Notes under the pieces: generated by a model
The model's input: the letters and a program-made list of their open reading frames with translations, nothing else
Told to the model about the DNA's origin: nothing
The model's database searches: none
Assembly (NCBI GenBank): GCA_025677835.1
Contig: JAIXMR010000026.1
Span: forward strand, 50,001 to 114,000
DNA: 64,000 nucleotides
Reading direction: 5' to 3'
DNA from: Sporodiniella umbellata
Lineage: Eukaryota > Mucoromycota > Mucoromycetes > Mucorales > Rhizopodaceae
Made by a program: the position numbers and the translations under genes
Part shown: positions 1 to 10,472 of the stretch, piece by piece
How positions within the stretch are numbered: position 1 is the first letter of the stretch
Layout of the letters: each line of letters begins with the position of its first letter

Positions 1-917
1 CTATCGTTCGTTGTTTTGTTTTTACCCTTTCATCCAAATAATCATCGTCTTCTTCCTCATCGTCCTCGCCGTTATCGTCAACAACAACGGCTCCATCGCT
101 CCTTTCTTTTGTCGTGGTCGAGACCTCAATCTTTCTACGTTTCACTGCCTGTTTGTTTTGTTCCATTCGAAGCCTATCCCATTTGCTGGCTCTCATAAAA
201 GCGACTCTATCATCATTTTTTATTTCGTATTCACATTCATCACCATACATGACTCTTTTCTGAAGCTGAAGTTTAGGGGGTCTCTGGATTCTGGTCATAA
301 AGAGATCTGAAAACTTGAGTACTTTATTCTTTTCAAAGCCTGGAAATAGCTGCTGTACGTCCACATGGGTCTCCCTGACAGGCGATAGTTTCTGTAGAAT
401 GGTGGTGGGGGTTGCTGTTGTTTCTGGGACGTTTTCTTCTTCCTCGTCCTCATCGTAATTATCAGTGACGAGAGACAGTCGCGATCTAGGAAGGTTTTTC
501 TGTACAACTCCCATACCGCGTTTAAAGTATCTATCTGAAAACATGGGGTCATCAGGTACTGCTTCGTTAAAATCAGAATAGTCTACAGCGTCTGAGGCAT
601 GGGCAGTAGGGGGTCGAATCTGAACGGGATTATCTTCATCCTCATCGTCTTCCTCAGCTTGTTCTAAGCCAAAGGTATTGTCGCTAAAGATTTTTGAAAT
701 CACACCAGCGTCTACAGTGGACAGTGTTTCTTTCAGCTCCTAAATGGATACATGAGTTTTCTTTTGTATAAAAATTGAGGGGAAAAAAACAAAAAAGATA
801 AAAACAAAAACAAAAAACAAAAAGGGTTTATTGAATCATTCCATTTACATCGTCCAAGTCACTTTCAAGTCTTCCTTGCTCATCCACATTACCAAAAAAA
901 TAACCCGCAAAAGACAT
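1..917 (-). CDS. TAF1: TFIID subunit TAF1, N-terminal part (runs off left edge)
   Basis: This is the N-terminus of the largest TFIID subunit, the nuclear scaffold that contacts TBP and core promoters. Exon 1 (917-849) starts MSFAGYFFGNVDEQG and resembles the TAND segment that occupies the DNA-binding face of TBP. A 109-bp intron (848-740) follows, and exon 2 runs from 739 to the window edge. Seen in exon 2: DAVDYSDFNEAVPDD, matching the TAF1 hallmark DAVDYSDINE, and then the block QLFPGFEKNKVLKFSDLF, like the animal LFPxFRPGKVLRFLRLF segment. Acidic, low-complexity stretches lie between them. The bromodomains and HAT-like core would lie outside the window. The phase across the intron is 0/0. 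A possible further donor near position 15 was not resolved. Confidence 0.82.
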
Positions 918-1034
918 TACAGAGTAACCGCTTTTCTTTTTTATAAAAAAAAAAAAAAAAAAAAAAAAAAGAAAAAATCAATCAATAAAAAGGCTTTCAA
1001 TTTTTTTTTTTTTTTTTGGGATGACGCAGTCTTG

Positions 1035-2210
1035 CTATTTGGTTGCCAGCGGTATTTGATTTTTATTGGACAAATTTTCTCTGATTCTTTTCTGTTGATC
1101 TTTTTTAATACCGATGGTATGTAGATAGTTTTCAACAGACCCATAGGATTGATCCAAGAAATCAAGCCATTCTTTCATATCCTAAAGAAGAGGGTGTAAG
1201 GGATAGGAGACAATTATGTGAGTGTTACTTCTGGGGTTGTATGAGCAAAATCATCGGTGAGACCAGACTGTCTTATGTCTCTCAACATGCCAGTGTAAAC
1301 AGGGGCCAGTCCTTTACGGGTTTTGGCGTAATCTTGTACGATGAGGTCTTTGGGTACACCAGCGATGGATAAGAGTAGGGCAGAGACGATCCCGGTACGA
1401 TCCTTTCCCTGGGTACAGTGAATCTGAATAGGGTAATGCTCTGGATCCTCAAAGATATGAAGGATACTTTTGATTTCGTGTTGGCAGTAAATCGCAAACT
1501 GCTTATACATTTCGCCTACGCCCATCTTGGACATGACCTTCTCACGAACCACCGTCGCCGCCTTCTGTCGTTGACCTATCGCCACCCAAAAAATCACACA
1601 GAGTTTGATAGAGAACGGACAGGCAGGAAAGATACATTTTCTTTGGAAATTCTTGCCTGCAAAATCGACGCGGTATTTTTTTCGTACCACCTCGACCGTG
1701 TCCTGATGAACATCGTTACCAGTCCGACTTTTAGATTTTAACTGTTATCCATGGTGAGTGACATAATCGCTATCTCTCTATATTTTTTTTTTTTATTTTT
1801 TATTTTATTTTATTTTACGCTTTTCAATGCCGACGTAGGAAAGTTTTTGTCAATGGGCAGTCCTTTGCCTGTTTCTTGACTTTGAAAACAACAAAAGGAT
1901 CAATCGAGCCGTAGGGATGACTAGGCTATTTTTACCTTGTACGTAAATCAATGATAGTTTTAATTCGGTGTTGTTTGATTAAATCGTTGACTTGATCGTT
2001 GTTCATACAATCCAACGTAGCTGATCTAAAGATACGTCCTGGCTGAACATATCTAATCGTTTGATTAGTCCGCAATGTGGCTGCTTTGATTTGTCTAAAG
2101 GAATATGTTTACTGTCTGTTTTCATGGTTATTGGCGGTGGAAGATCCTAAATCACGGAAATTTAAAATACCCAAGCCTTCTTGACACTCATAAGTAGTAT
2201 CTATCGGCAT
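1035..2210 (-). CDS. Tyrosine/serine phosphatase, Y_phosphatase3 family
   Basis: Four exons (2210-2113, 2052-1936, 1727-1229, 1181-1035) give 286 residues. Visible family marks in order: NFRDLG near residue 20, RPGRIFRSATLD-like segment (here QPGRIFRSATLD), TIIDLRT, then the P-loop HCTQGKDRTG with catalytic Cys and Arg, and a C-terminal YGSVENYLHTIG segment typical of this family. The P-loop HCxxGKDRTG indicates a cysteine-dependent protein or phosphoinositide phosphatase. Bacterial and fungal relatives are active on phosphotyrosine, and the substrate here cannot be told. There is no signal peptide or membrane span. The gene sits convergent to nothing; TAF1 begins 118 bp beyond its stop on the same strand. 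The phases (2, 2, 0) are consistent at all junctions. Confidence 0.85.
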
Positions 2211-2356
2211 GATCCAAGCGAAAGGTGTATCCAAGGTCTCTTTTTATAATACAGTAAGAGAAGAAAAAGAAGAATTTTCTTAAAAAAAAGATCTGCCTCG
2301 TTCTTTTTAAGGTAGTTTACATGTCGTCATTCGCTCTTTTTTTATTATTATTATTA

Positions 2357-2785
2357 CTAACATTTTGATTTTGTTTGAACAAAGAGGTGTAATTTTGACT
2401 CTAATTGATGCAACTCCTGAGCTGAATCTTGATGAGAGTGAATATAGTCCAATGTTTGCTGAGCCAAGTAATACAGCGCATCTTCTTCTTCCTCTGGTGC
2501 TTGTTCCTCTTCTTTGGGTGATACAAGCTGGGTAGGGGGCGTTTCAAGAGATTTGCCGTGGGCTTTTAATTGTTTAAAATCAATTCCTACTGCCTTCAAG
2601 GTCATGTACAGAAACGAGTAGCCAAAGGGCAGGGTATATTCAGGCTTGTATCGGATCAAAGCGCGGTCACGGTCAGCATGAATACGCTTCAAATAATCAA
2701 TTGGGTTGTTGTCCGCACGACCCAACAAAGGTCGAAAGGGAAAAGAAGATAGAAATTTCTTTTCGAAATTTTGTGAAATCGGCAT
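2357..2785 (-). CDS. Hypothetical 142-residue protein
   Basis: A single-exon ORF with a clear ATG and TAG. The first ~80 residues look folded and coding-like (aromatic- and charge-rich, with segments such as FRPLLGRADNNPIDYLKR and LPFGYSFLYMTLKAVG). Then comes an acidic linker (EEEQAPEEEED) and a C-terminal amphipathic helix-like segment (YYLAQQTLDYIHSH). I do not recognise the family. No signal peptide is evident, and one weak hydrophobic patch (FGYSFLYM) is too short for a membrane span. It is transcribed in the same direction as the phosphatase gene 147 bp downstream. Confidence 0.55.
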   Translation of the reverse strand: MPISQNFEKKFLSSFPFRPLLGRADNNPIDYLKRIHADRDRALIRYKPEYTLPFGYSFLYMTLKAVGIDFKQLKAHGKSLETPPTQLVSPKEEEQAPEEEEDALYYLAQQTLDYIHSHQDSAQELHQLESKLHLFVQTKSKC

Positions 2786-2917
2786 TTACATGTAAAAAGA
2801 AGAAGAAAAAAGTATATATAAAAAAGAAAAAAAAAAAAAAAAATGAAAACTAAAAAGAAATACAAACATTAGCATTTAGACTCTAAACAAACAAAAAAGT
2901 CGGATGATGTCGTAGGC

Positions 2918-2950
<33 letters not shown>

Positions 2951-3655
2951 CTGCTTTTGCCTTTCCTTATTTCTCCAAAATATCTGTCATAATGCGTGGC
3001 TTCTCAAAGCCTCTTTCTTACTCTAATGCAGCTTTCTTTAACGTTTTTTTTTTTTTTTTTTTCGGGGGGCTCTTTTTTTGGCTTGTACTACGTCTTGGAC
3101 GGGTTTCACCTTTTTGTTTTGACACTGTTTTTAGGGAAGCCTAAACCTTATTGTCTCTTTCTTTTGAGAGACTTTGTGTGCCAAAGTAAACCCTCAAAGA
3201 GAAAAAAAAAAAAAAAAAAAAGTGGGCCAATAATCACTTGAGTCAAAGAGAGCTTCTGATCAAACCATCACTGCAATAAAAAACGGGTGATGTAATTGCA
3301 CTCTAGCGGCTTTTTTTTTTTTTTTTTTTTCATCTTTCTACCTCTGAAAGACACCCACAGACGCTGAGATCAACCGTCTGCAATATATATATATATATAT
3401 ATGGGAGATTCTGCTAATGGTTCTATTGACTACTCCAATAAAAAAAAAAGGGGGGGGAAGGACCTTGGCTTTACTCACCTTTCTGGATTGGGAAGGTGCC
3501 GTGGTTGCTTTCGATAGCATTTAATATTTAGCCGCGGTCTTCTTTGTCAGTTGCAAAGACGACTTTAATAAAACGATAGAGGGAGAATGGTTTAACAAAG
3601 TATCAGAGAACATGCCCGACTGCATTTTTCTCTCGTTTATACAAGTTTCAGAAGG

Positions 3656-3693
<38 letters not shown>

Positions 3694-4527
3694 CAATACC
3701 CCTTTTGTTTTATTCACTTGTCAGACCCTCAACTGGACTTTGCATACTGTTTTTGGTGAGCCAATGACAGTCCTTAGACGGCACAATGCAATTGTCTTGA
3801 GCTTTTTAAAAGAAAATGCTTTTATTCAGAATCATGACTTCCGAGCGCAAATAGACACAACATGAAGGTAATCTATTTCATTTACATGTTGACAAAAGCT
3901 GTGCCGTCCCAAAAGGATGTTTTTTTTTTTTTTAACCCAAGGCGAAGCGTTCTAGTATCAAGCGCATCCAAACAAAAAAAAAAAGGAGTATTTCGGCTAT
4001 TGAAAGGCAACCAAGGAGTGAGGAGTGGCGCTAAAGCTTAAATGATACCCAATGTTCACTAACGATCTTTCTTTCGATGCAACGTCCATCGAGAGCGTTG
4101 GAAAAAAAAGGCCTTTCTGGTATAGAAAAGCGCGTTTCGAATCGACACGGTCTGTGCCAAACACGCGCTTCTGTAACTTCAGCCATGAACGATCCAATCC
4201 ACTGGATGTGTTCTCTCCAAAACGTACCCAACATCACACCTCTTGGGAGTCAAAAGAGAGCCATCATCGATGCTCAAGGTTCCTTTTTATTTTTTTTTCT
4301 TAAAGAAGATGAGTAGCAATAAAAATAAGCTGTCAAATTTGGTAAGTTGACAGTTGTTGTTTAATTAAACACGTTCTTATTTGCTATTTTGTATGCAATG
4401 CCTTCAATAGGGTTCGAACTCCGTTTTTTTTTTTTTTTTTTTGGCTACGTTTTCTTTTTTTTTTTTTTTTTTTGGTTTTCTTTCTCCTTTTTCTTTTTTT
4501 TTTTTTTTAAAAAAAAACTTATATACC
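2786..4527. other. Intergenic, low-complexity, no supported gene
   Basis: About 1.7 kb dominated by A/T homopolymers (for example 2922-2950, 3310-3330, 4423-4442), a TA microsatellite near 3382-3400 and an AAT repeat. Short ORFs around 4031-4316 exist on both strands but none has recognisable motifs. The 3' part is the promoter and 5' leader region of the Rho-GDI gene. Confidence 0.6.
3657..3692. repeat. (AAT)n microsatellite
   Basis: About 12 uninterrupted AAT units in intergenic DNA. Confidence 0.9.
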
Positions 4528-4742
4528 ATGACTGAACACGTTGACGATGAACTTGCACCTACACAAACCACGGGTTATAAACCTGGTGAGAAGAAGACAC
4601 TTCAAGAATTACAAACATTAGATGCTCAAGATGAGTCCTTGAAAAAGTGGAAGGAGTCTCTTGGTTTGAACGACAAAGCTCAAGCTGGTAAGTTTTTATG
4701 AGTGGATAACAAGACTTGTGCTTACACTTTTTGTTGGTCCTG

Positions 4743-4775
<33 letters not shown>

Positions 4776-5489
4776 GCTACTTCTGATGATAGCCGTAGAG
4801 TAAGTGTATTAAACCTCCCTAGAAGGTCTTTATAAGACACGCTTTCTAACCCATATTAAAAAAAAAAAAAGGTGATTGTTGAACACCTTGCTCTCGAAGT
4901 TGAAGGTCGTCCTGATGTGATTGTCGATTTATCTACGCCAGGTAAGCCATGGTTGATTTTGGAAACGCTCTGTTGTTCCCCTCCCCCTTCCAGTCGATTG
5001 ATTTTCTTTTCTAGGTGCTATTGAAGCCGCCAAAAACGCTCCTTTCACTATCAAAGAAGGTGTTGAGTACCGTATGAAAGTCAAATTCAGGTAAACCGAA
5101 AGAGAAAGTCCTTCTCGAGGTTGACATCTTGTGATAGAGTCCAACACGAGGTTGTTTCTGGTTTGAAATACTTGCAAGTTGTAAAGAGAAAGGGAATCAG
5201 AGGTAAGCACTTTCCCAAACAACACTTTCTTACCCGCTTTTTAGTGGACAAGACTGAGGAAATGATTGGAAGTTATGGACCTGCTGCTACTTCTTATGAA
5301 AAGTCTTTCCAATTGGAAGAAGCCCCTTCTGGCATGCTTGCAAGAGGTCACTACGATGCCAAGGTAAACCCAAATCCCAACCGAGCTTTTGTTTATTAAG
5401 CCTTGTTTATTTAGAGCAAATTCACTGATGATGACAATGTTACACATATCGAATGGTCTTGGTCCTTTGATATTAAGAAAGACTGGTAA
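4528..5489 (+). CDS. RDI1: Rho GDP-dissociation inhibitor (Rho-GDI)
   Basis: Seven exons (4528-4687, 4774-4799, 4872-4941, 5015-5090, 5138-5202, 5245-5363, 5415-5489) encode 196 residues, the usual size of Rho-GDI. The cytosolic protein extracts prenylated Rho/Cdc42 GTPases from membranes. Seen: N-terminal GTPase-binding arm with GYKPGEKKTLQELQTLDAQD and ESLKKWKESLG, the immunoglobulin-like domain with VQHEVVSGLKYLQVVKRKG, the SYGP segment, and the terminal WSWSFDIKKDW. Exon 2 is only 26 bp and is preceded by 30 consecutive A residues running straight into the 3' splice AG. All junction phases agree. Confidence 0.95.
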
Positions 5490-5569
5490 CTCTGAGCACT
5501 TGCTTTTTTTTTTTTTTTTTTTTTTTCAAATACCTTTCTATATATAAAAATATATGTATCTATGTATGT

Positions 5570-5594
5570 ATATATATATATATATATATATATA
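5570..5594. repeat. (TA)n microsatellite
   Basis: Run of TA dinucleotides in the Rho-GDI 3' region, next to further T and A homopolymers up to about 5704. Confidence 0.85.
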
Positions 5595-5788
5595 GCTCAG
5601 TAACAAGAACCAAAAGCAAGACAAACAAATGAACTTTTGTGTAAAAAAAAAAAAAAAAAAAACGTCTCCCTTTTTTTCAATACCAAAATTTTTTTTTTTT
5701 TTTTGAGAGTCTCGATGCATATTCAGAGTGAAAGTGCTGGGTAGGACAAGTGCGTAATGAGGGCAAACGTTTCTCTCAGGATTTTATT

Positions 5789-6875
5789 CTAGACATCGCC
5801 TGGATAGAGAATGTCTGGAAATGCATTCATGTTATCGGTGAGTTCACAAAAATGATGTATGAAACGAATGGGGTATACGAGGTCTACAAAAAGGTATACG
5901 TTGGCCAGGATATAGTCTTCTAATAATAGGCTGTTCATAATAAAATACAGCTCAAGGATAATATAGCTACACACTAAACCCGAGGCGCCAATAGGAAATA
6001 CAATTTCAAGTGGGTCCATCTCATAAATCCATCTCAGCCATAGGGAACTTAGACAGACCGCGCCTAGACTGATCACACTAGAGCCACCAAAAAAAAAAAA
6101 AAAAGTAAAAAGGGAGAACTCGAGTATGGACTTACAATGGCAAGGTGCCAGTAAAGGCAAATTTGGTTTGAAAGGTATAGGATGTTAAGCAAGCGAGACC
6201 GGACAGGGTCATGATCATCACCAGAATACCCTCTCGATAGATCAACTTGGAGACTATATGTGTGTGTGTATGTTTTTTTTTTTCAAATGAGTGATCTGGT
6301 GTGTTGGGGAGGGGGGGGGGATTTGTTCTTACCGGTATGCGACACGACCACTGCAAGCGCGAGGCTATAAAAAGAAGCCATGGTCATCTGGCTAGCTAGG
6401 CTCAGTTGATAAAACTGAGTTTTGAGTTGCCAGAGCATCACGCAGGCCAGCCCGATGGCAGGCATCAACACAACCCACCAAGAATAGGTACTAACAGACA
6501 CACTTGAGTCCCTTTGCACGCAGGATAGAATTTTACCTATCCTTAAGCCACTGAAAGAGTGGATAGACATGATGAAGAAATAAACAAAAGAGGCAGGTCA
6601 ATAGAAACTGTCCGGCGGTGATGGTCAACACCTTTCTAAAAAACACTGGACGAAAATAAAGCGTGGGGTGAGTAGATGGCTAGGCTTTGGAACAAGAGTG
6701 GTTTACGCATCTGTTGATCCTTGCTGAGACGAGACACGGTGATGCCCAACACATCGAAATCGAACCGACTTGAGCCAAACCGTTCGAGAGAGTTTGTGAG
6801 TTCGGAAGCAGAGTAGTAGTGGGTTTCGATCGTTTCTAAGGAATTACTAAAGGTGTTGTACCTGGCCTGACTCAT
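5789..6875 (-). CDS. TMBIM / Bax-inhibitor-1-like membrane protein
   Basis: Five exons (6875-6707, 6645-6537, 6490-6333, 6253-6136, 6077-5789) give 280 residues. After a ~56-residue hydrophilic N-terminus comes FFRKVLTITAGQFLLTCLF, like the RKVYxxLxxQLLLT start of the BI-1 fold. About six or seven further hydrophobic segments follow, including YTFQTKFAFTG (compare YTFQTKxDFS of lifeguard proteins) and LEDYILANVYLFVDLV near the end, where TMBIM proteins have an acidic residue plus LYxD. Family members are ER or Golgi Ca2+-leak and cell-death regulators. An apparent frameshift seen in simple ORFs disappears with a 61-bp intron (6706-6646) and a 46-bp intron (6536-6491), both GT-AG. The 5' hydrophilic extension is unusual. 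Confidence 0.8.
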
Positions 6876-6971
6876 GAAACAAAGAATAAATAATAATAAA
6901 AATAATAAAAAAGAAGAATAAAAACAGAGGCTCCCCTCTTCAAAAAGTCAGCGATTGACTATTTACATTGA

Positions 6972-6980
<9 letters not shown>

Positions 6981-7013
<33 letters not shown>
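6981..7013. repeat. (ATT)n microsatellite
   Basis: Eleven ATT units between the TMBIM gene and the next minus-strand gene. Confidence 0.9.
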
Positions 7014-7014
<1 letters not shown>

Positions 7015-7029
7015 CAAACGTTGACATTT

Positions 7030-7794
7030 TCAGACAGAATCCTGTAGATGAAGTGGAAACATTGGACTTCTGGGTGTAGATTGAGTGCTACTATCGTTGG
7101 TATAAAGACTGGCTCTTCCAGCATTTTTTACTGCCAGATGAACGTTGGCATGGGAACCCTGGCCTTGGTAGTCCATCGTAGCGTTAAAACCGACCCATTG
7201 CACCGACGCTACGGATGGGGTACCAAGCGAAGCTCTGGGGGACTGTGGCTGTGAAAACAGTTGCTGTGTGAGTCGTTTGAGGCCATGAGACTGCTTGTTC
7301 TTTTGGGTCAATGATAGCTCGCGTATGTCAGTTTGGGTTGAGTATCGAAAGGGGGTGCCGAGCGATAAGGTGCTGAGTCGTGCTGGGGTATGGATGGCCA
7401 GTTCAGGCAGGCTCAGGAAGGGAGCTGCGTTCATAGCCAACTCGGTTTTCTCGGAAGGCGTATGCATCCTCGCGCTGAACTGGGCTGCTTTGGATCGCCT
7501 GGTTCTTGACCGAACCCGGTACCGCCAAAACAGCAAGCCGACGATGACGCTCACCACCGCCAGCACGGTAAGGATCACCCCCGTGAGCGTGCCCTGATTC
7601 ACGCTGGCTGCAAGCTGTCTTGGCTGAAGGATCTCCCATTGGTGTTGCTGGACATTGTAAGTCAAAAGCGTGTCATCCATCGTTTTGAGCTGCACCCGAG
7701 AGGTAGCAGACTCATTCTCTAGGCTACGGATACTAGAGACTATCCCATACACCATCGAAAAAAGGAAGGGGGAAACAAGACCAAAACGTGCCAT
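7030..7794 (-). CDS. Orphan single-pass membrane protein
   Basis: The ATG at 7794 was chosen because it begins a good signal peptide (ARFGLVSPFLFSMVYGIVSS); an in-frame ATG at 7917 would add 41 residues. The 254-residue product has a short lumenal or extracellular part of about 70 residues containing TLLTYNVQQHQWE, which looks like the last strand pair of a kelch blade. One strong membrane span follows (VILTVLAVVSVIVGLLFW), then an Arg-rich stop-transfer sequence and a ~125-residue Ser/Thr-rich cytoplasmic tail. Fungal kelch-repeat surface proteins end in a similar span, but no other kelch repeats are visible here or upstream. Function unknown. It could be a truncated relative of such a protein. 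Confidence 0.6.
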   Translation of the reverse strand: MARFGLVSPFLFSMVYGIVSSIRSLENESATSRVQLKTMDDTLLTYNVQQHQWEILQPRQLAASVNQGTLTGVILTVLAVVSVIVGLLFWRYRVRSRTRRSKAAQFSARMHTPSEKTELAMNAAPFLSLPELAIHTPARLSTLSLGTPFRYSTQTDIRELSLTQKNKQSHGLKRLTQQLFSQPQSPRASLGTPSVASVQWVGFNATMDYQGQGSHANVHLAVKNAGRASLYTNDSSTQSTPRSPMFPLHLQDSV

Positions 7795-8015
7795 CCGCTT
7801 GTATTTCACTTGAACAGAGATCAACCGATGTTTTAAAAGCAATAAAAAGCAATAAATAAAATAAAATAAATTCCTCAAGTCAATCCACCGTTTAAAGCAA
7901 TACAACACCATGCGCACATCTTCCTAATCATCGCCCTGTACTACATGACCTCTTTCTTAAAATAAACAAAAAAAATGAATAAAAACTAAAGACTGCTTTC
8001 ATTCACTTCTACGCC

Positions 8016-8046
<31 letters not shown>

Positions 8047-8130
8047 ACAAAACACAAAACGCAGGCATTGGCTAAGCCTAGGCTACGCTCCCTTTTTTTT
8101 TTTTTTTTTTTTTTTGGTTTATTGTCTTAC

Positions 8131-8746
8131 TCATGAACCGAGTTCTTCCAATCGTTTTTTTAACAACAAGTTTTGGCTGTGAGCGATTTCCAAATCCTGT
8201 TGATATCGTTCTACTTGATTTGCTAAGGGATCTATTTGTTCTTGGTAATGTTTGGTATGATGTTGTATCTCGAGCATGTCCCTTTCAGCGCAAAGACGTT
8301 CGTTGGCGGTTTTTTCGATCAAGGCAGCCTCCTGTCCTTTGAGCTGTTGGATGTATTCCACCGCACGATGGAGAATCGAGCCCTTGTTCTTTTCACAGCC
8401 AGGCACACAGCGAGCGATGGCGTTGATACCTTGGTTGATCGCCTCACGTCGTTTTCGTTCCACTAGCTTATGGCTCTCTCGTCGTCGTCGGTGCCATTCT
8501 TCTGACCCCACCGTCAGACGTGGCTCATCGCTCGTAGGGGATGGAAATTGTATCGATGCCTGTAACGCGTTGAGATCCACAGAGCCTTCGGTCCTTTGGA
8601 GTAAGGTTGTTTTTTTTTTTCAGTTATTTTGGCTGCTATCTGCTTTTTATTTACCACACTTCTGTACTTTGTTTTGATAAAGAAAGCGATTCCACTTGAG
8701 ACTGTGTGGCTGCTTTATCAGGATGTGGGTTCTTTACTTGGGTCAT
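8131..8746 (-). CDS. CBF1: bHLH transcription factor, CBF1-like
   Basis: Two exons (8746-8655, 8593-8131; intron 8654-8594) give 184 residues. The DNA-binding domain reads VGSEEWHRRRRESHKLVERK, then helix 1, loop and helix 2 (ILHRAVEYIQQLK), followed by a leucine-zipper-like coiled coil to the C-terminus. The VGSEEWHR lead-in and the His-Glu-Arg contacts (H in ESH, E and R in VERKRR) are the Cbf1 signature for CACGTG E-boxes. Cbf1 controls sulfur and methionine, respiratory and centromere functions in yeast; the role here is inferred. A perfect ATCACGTGAT palindrome lies 225 bp upstream of the ATG. Confidence 0.85.
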
Positions 8747-8970
8747 TGCAATTATTAAATAAATCAAGAAGCTTTTCTTCTCTAAAAACGTATCCGTCTA
8801 CGTTTTCTCTCCCCTCTTCTAAAAAAAAAAAAAAAAAGCAAAAACCAAATTTAAAAGAACGCCTGGGTCGTTCTCACTGCATTTTTCTTTCGATGCAAAC
8901 ACCTTTTTTAGCCAATCAACTGTTGACTTGAATCAGCTCCGACCGGGTGGCCATCAGCATGACAGTCTTT

Positions 8971-8980
8971 ATCACGTGAT
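8971..8980. promoter_or_regulatory. E-box palindrome ATCACGTGAT upstream of the CBF1-like gene
   Basis: This exact 10-bp palindrome contains CACGTG in the RTCACRTG context preferred by Cbf1-type bHLH proteins. It lies in the divergent intergenic region between the CBF1-like gene (minus strand) and TVP18 (plus strand), so it could serve either. A TGACATCA-like motif lies immediately beside it. Confidence 0.5.
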
Positions 8981-9289
8981 GACATCATCACTCGCCCCCA
9001 CCACTTTTTCTCCTTGGCCATTCTACTTTCCAACAGACTCAAAAAAATCAATGCCTTTGCTTTTCTGATCACGGAGAACCGTCGCACTTGATTGGTTAGC
9101 ATCTCTTTGCCTTGTTTTTCTTGTATCTTTTTCTTGGACAAGCCATGTCTTAAACGCTTGGCAGAACAATGAGTAAAATGACGCAAAAAGAGTAGCACAG
9201 ACGGAGACCAAAATGGTTTTTCAGTTTGGAGTATTTTTGATTTTTCTGAGCATTTCTTTTTCTATCCAATTTATTTTTTTGGTTAAAAG

Positions 9290-10235
9290 ATGGGTTTATT
9301 TGACGAAGCAAAATCTAGAAACTTTTCCCTCTACGGTCAATGGTAAATAACCTAGGCGAATCAAAAGAAAAAGTGTATGTCTAATACGGTTTATAAAGGC
9401 TTGGAATTGTTTCCATTATCTGTAAAGTATTCTCAACTTCTTTCGAACAAAAAAATAAAAAAAAAAAAGGCTGACATGTTTTACTACAAGTGTTGATTGC
9501 CTTAGGTATTGTAGGAATCCAACATCATGTTGTGTTTAGTATTGTAGGCTGGTAAGTGGTATTGCTTTTTATTGTGAGAGATTTTTTTAAGACTACTGAC
9601 ACCCAAAAAAAAAAAAAAAGGGTGATTGCGTTTATCCTTGCCTGCGTGGAAATACCTTTATGCTTCAAGGTAAGCGCTGTACAACCAAAAAAAAAAAAAA
9701 AAAAAAAAACACGCTAAACGAGATGTCTTTAGATGTGTCCTACAAGCCCAAAGTTGTAAATAGAGGAATATACTTACACACACACACATATATAAATAGA
9801 GACTGATTCTAATACCAACGTACTTAGTGATTCATTTGTTTCTTATTTCGAAAACTGCTACTTCCGTGCTATCATGTATTTGGCGTAAGTGTCTTTTATT
9901 CTGGTTTTTTTTTTTTTTTTTTTTTTAGTTTCCCCCCCCAAAGAGAAAGACTGACCGGGTGGATTAGATTTGCTGTCATTATGTTTTTGTCTAACCTGCT
10001 GAACGTGGGCCCTTTGATTGCCACGGGTGTATCTCTTTTACTGGCTGCCTTATGTTACGGTAAGCCCAAACGAGGTTTTTGAAAGCACAAGAGAAACTGA
10101 CCTTTCTTTTCTAGGTTTTGCAGCCGTTTCTGGACAGGCTTTTGCTAGCTCAAGGTAAGACGGCCTGGGTTTGTTCACCCACTGACGGTTTATCATAGAA
10201 TACTTGGCGGTACTGGTGTCGATAACGTGGTATAA
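9290..10235 (+). CDS. TVP18: Golgi membrane protein TVP18
   Basis: Nine small exons (9290-9342, 9399-9421, 9491-9551, 9621-9669, 9733-9755, 9828-9884, 9968-10059, 10115-10154, 10199-10235) encode 144 residues, matching the ~150 of the family. The start MGLFDEAKSRNFSLYGQW matches fungal Tvp18 (xxSxNFSIYGQW). Four hydrophobic spans follow, with the ICP-like MCPTSPKF after span 2 and the ending ILGGTGVDNVV, close to the Ascomycete ending KTLGGQGV. Tvp18 is a late-Golgi/Tlg2-vesicle membrane protein of uncertain role. Two exons are only 23 bp. No single ORF is longer than about 20 codons, so the gene is invisible to simple ORF calling. Every phase closes. Confidence 0.92.
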
Positions 10236-10245
10236 ATCACGTGAT
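10236..10245. promoter_or_regulatory. Second E-box palindrome ATCACGTGAT
   Basis: Identical to the 8971-8980 site, starting at the base after the TVP18 stop codon and 356 bp upstream of the DUF202 gene ATG. Candidate binding site for a CBF1-type factor. Confidence 0.4.
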
Positions 10246-10466
10246 ATTTTACTTTCTAGCGGCCTCTTAAATCATAGAATCACCCAATCATCAGTACACT
10301 ATCATCATCCTAATAATAAAAATACTCTAGTCTTGTTTTTTTTTTTTTTTTTTACGTACAAAATAGAAACGCCATTTTTTTTTTAAAGGAATAATGACGG
10401 GTACACCCAACCGCTCGAGTTACAGCGTGACTGGACACAGCCTGAGAATCGTTGCATAGTCACGGG

Positions 10467-10472
10467 TGACGT

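Noticed and set aside
4031..4316. Overlapping ORFs on both strands of 60-80 codons
   Set aside because: No motif, no splice partners that extend them, and mutual overlap; most likely chance ORFs.
4400..4442. GGTTCGAACTCC followed by a T run, like a tRNA B-box and Pol III terminator
   Set aside because: The flanking bases do not form a T-stem, there is no acceptor stem and no A-box upstream, so it is not a tRNA.
6636..6646. Apparent frameshift in a TTTTTT run in the TMBIM gene
   Set aside because: A canonical 61-bp GT-AG intron (6646-6706) restores the frame, so neither a sequencing error nor a pseudogene is needed.
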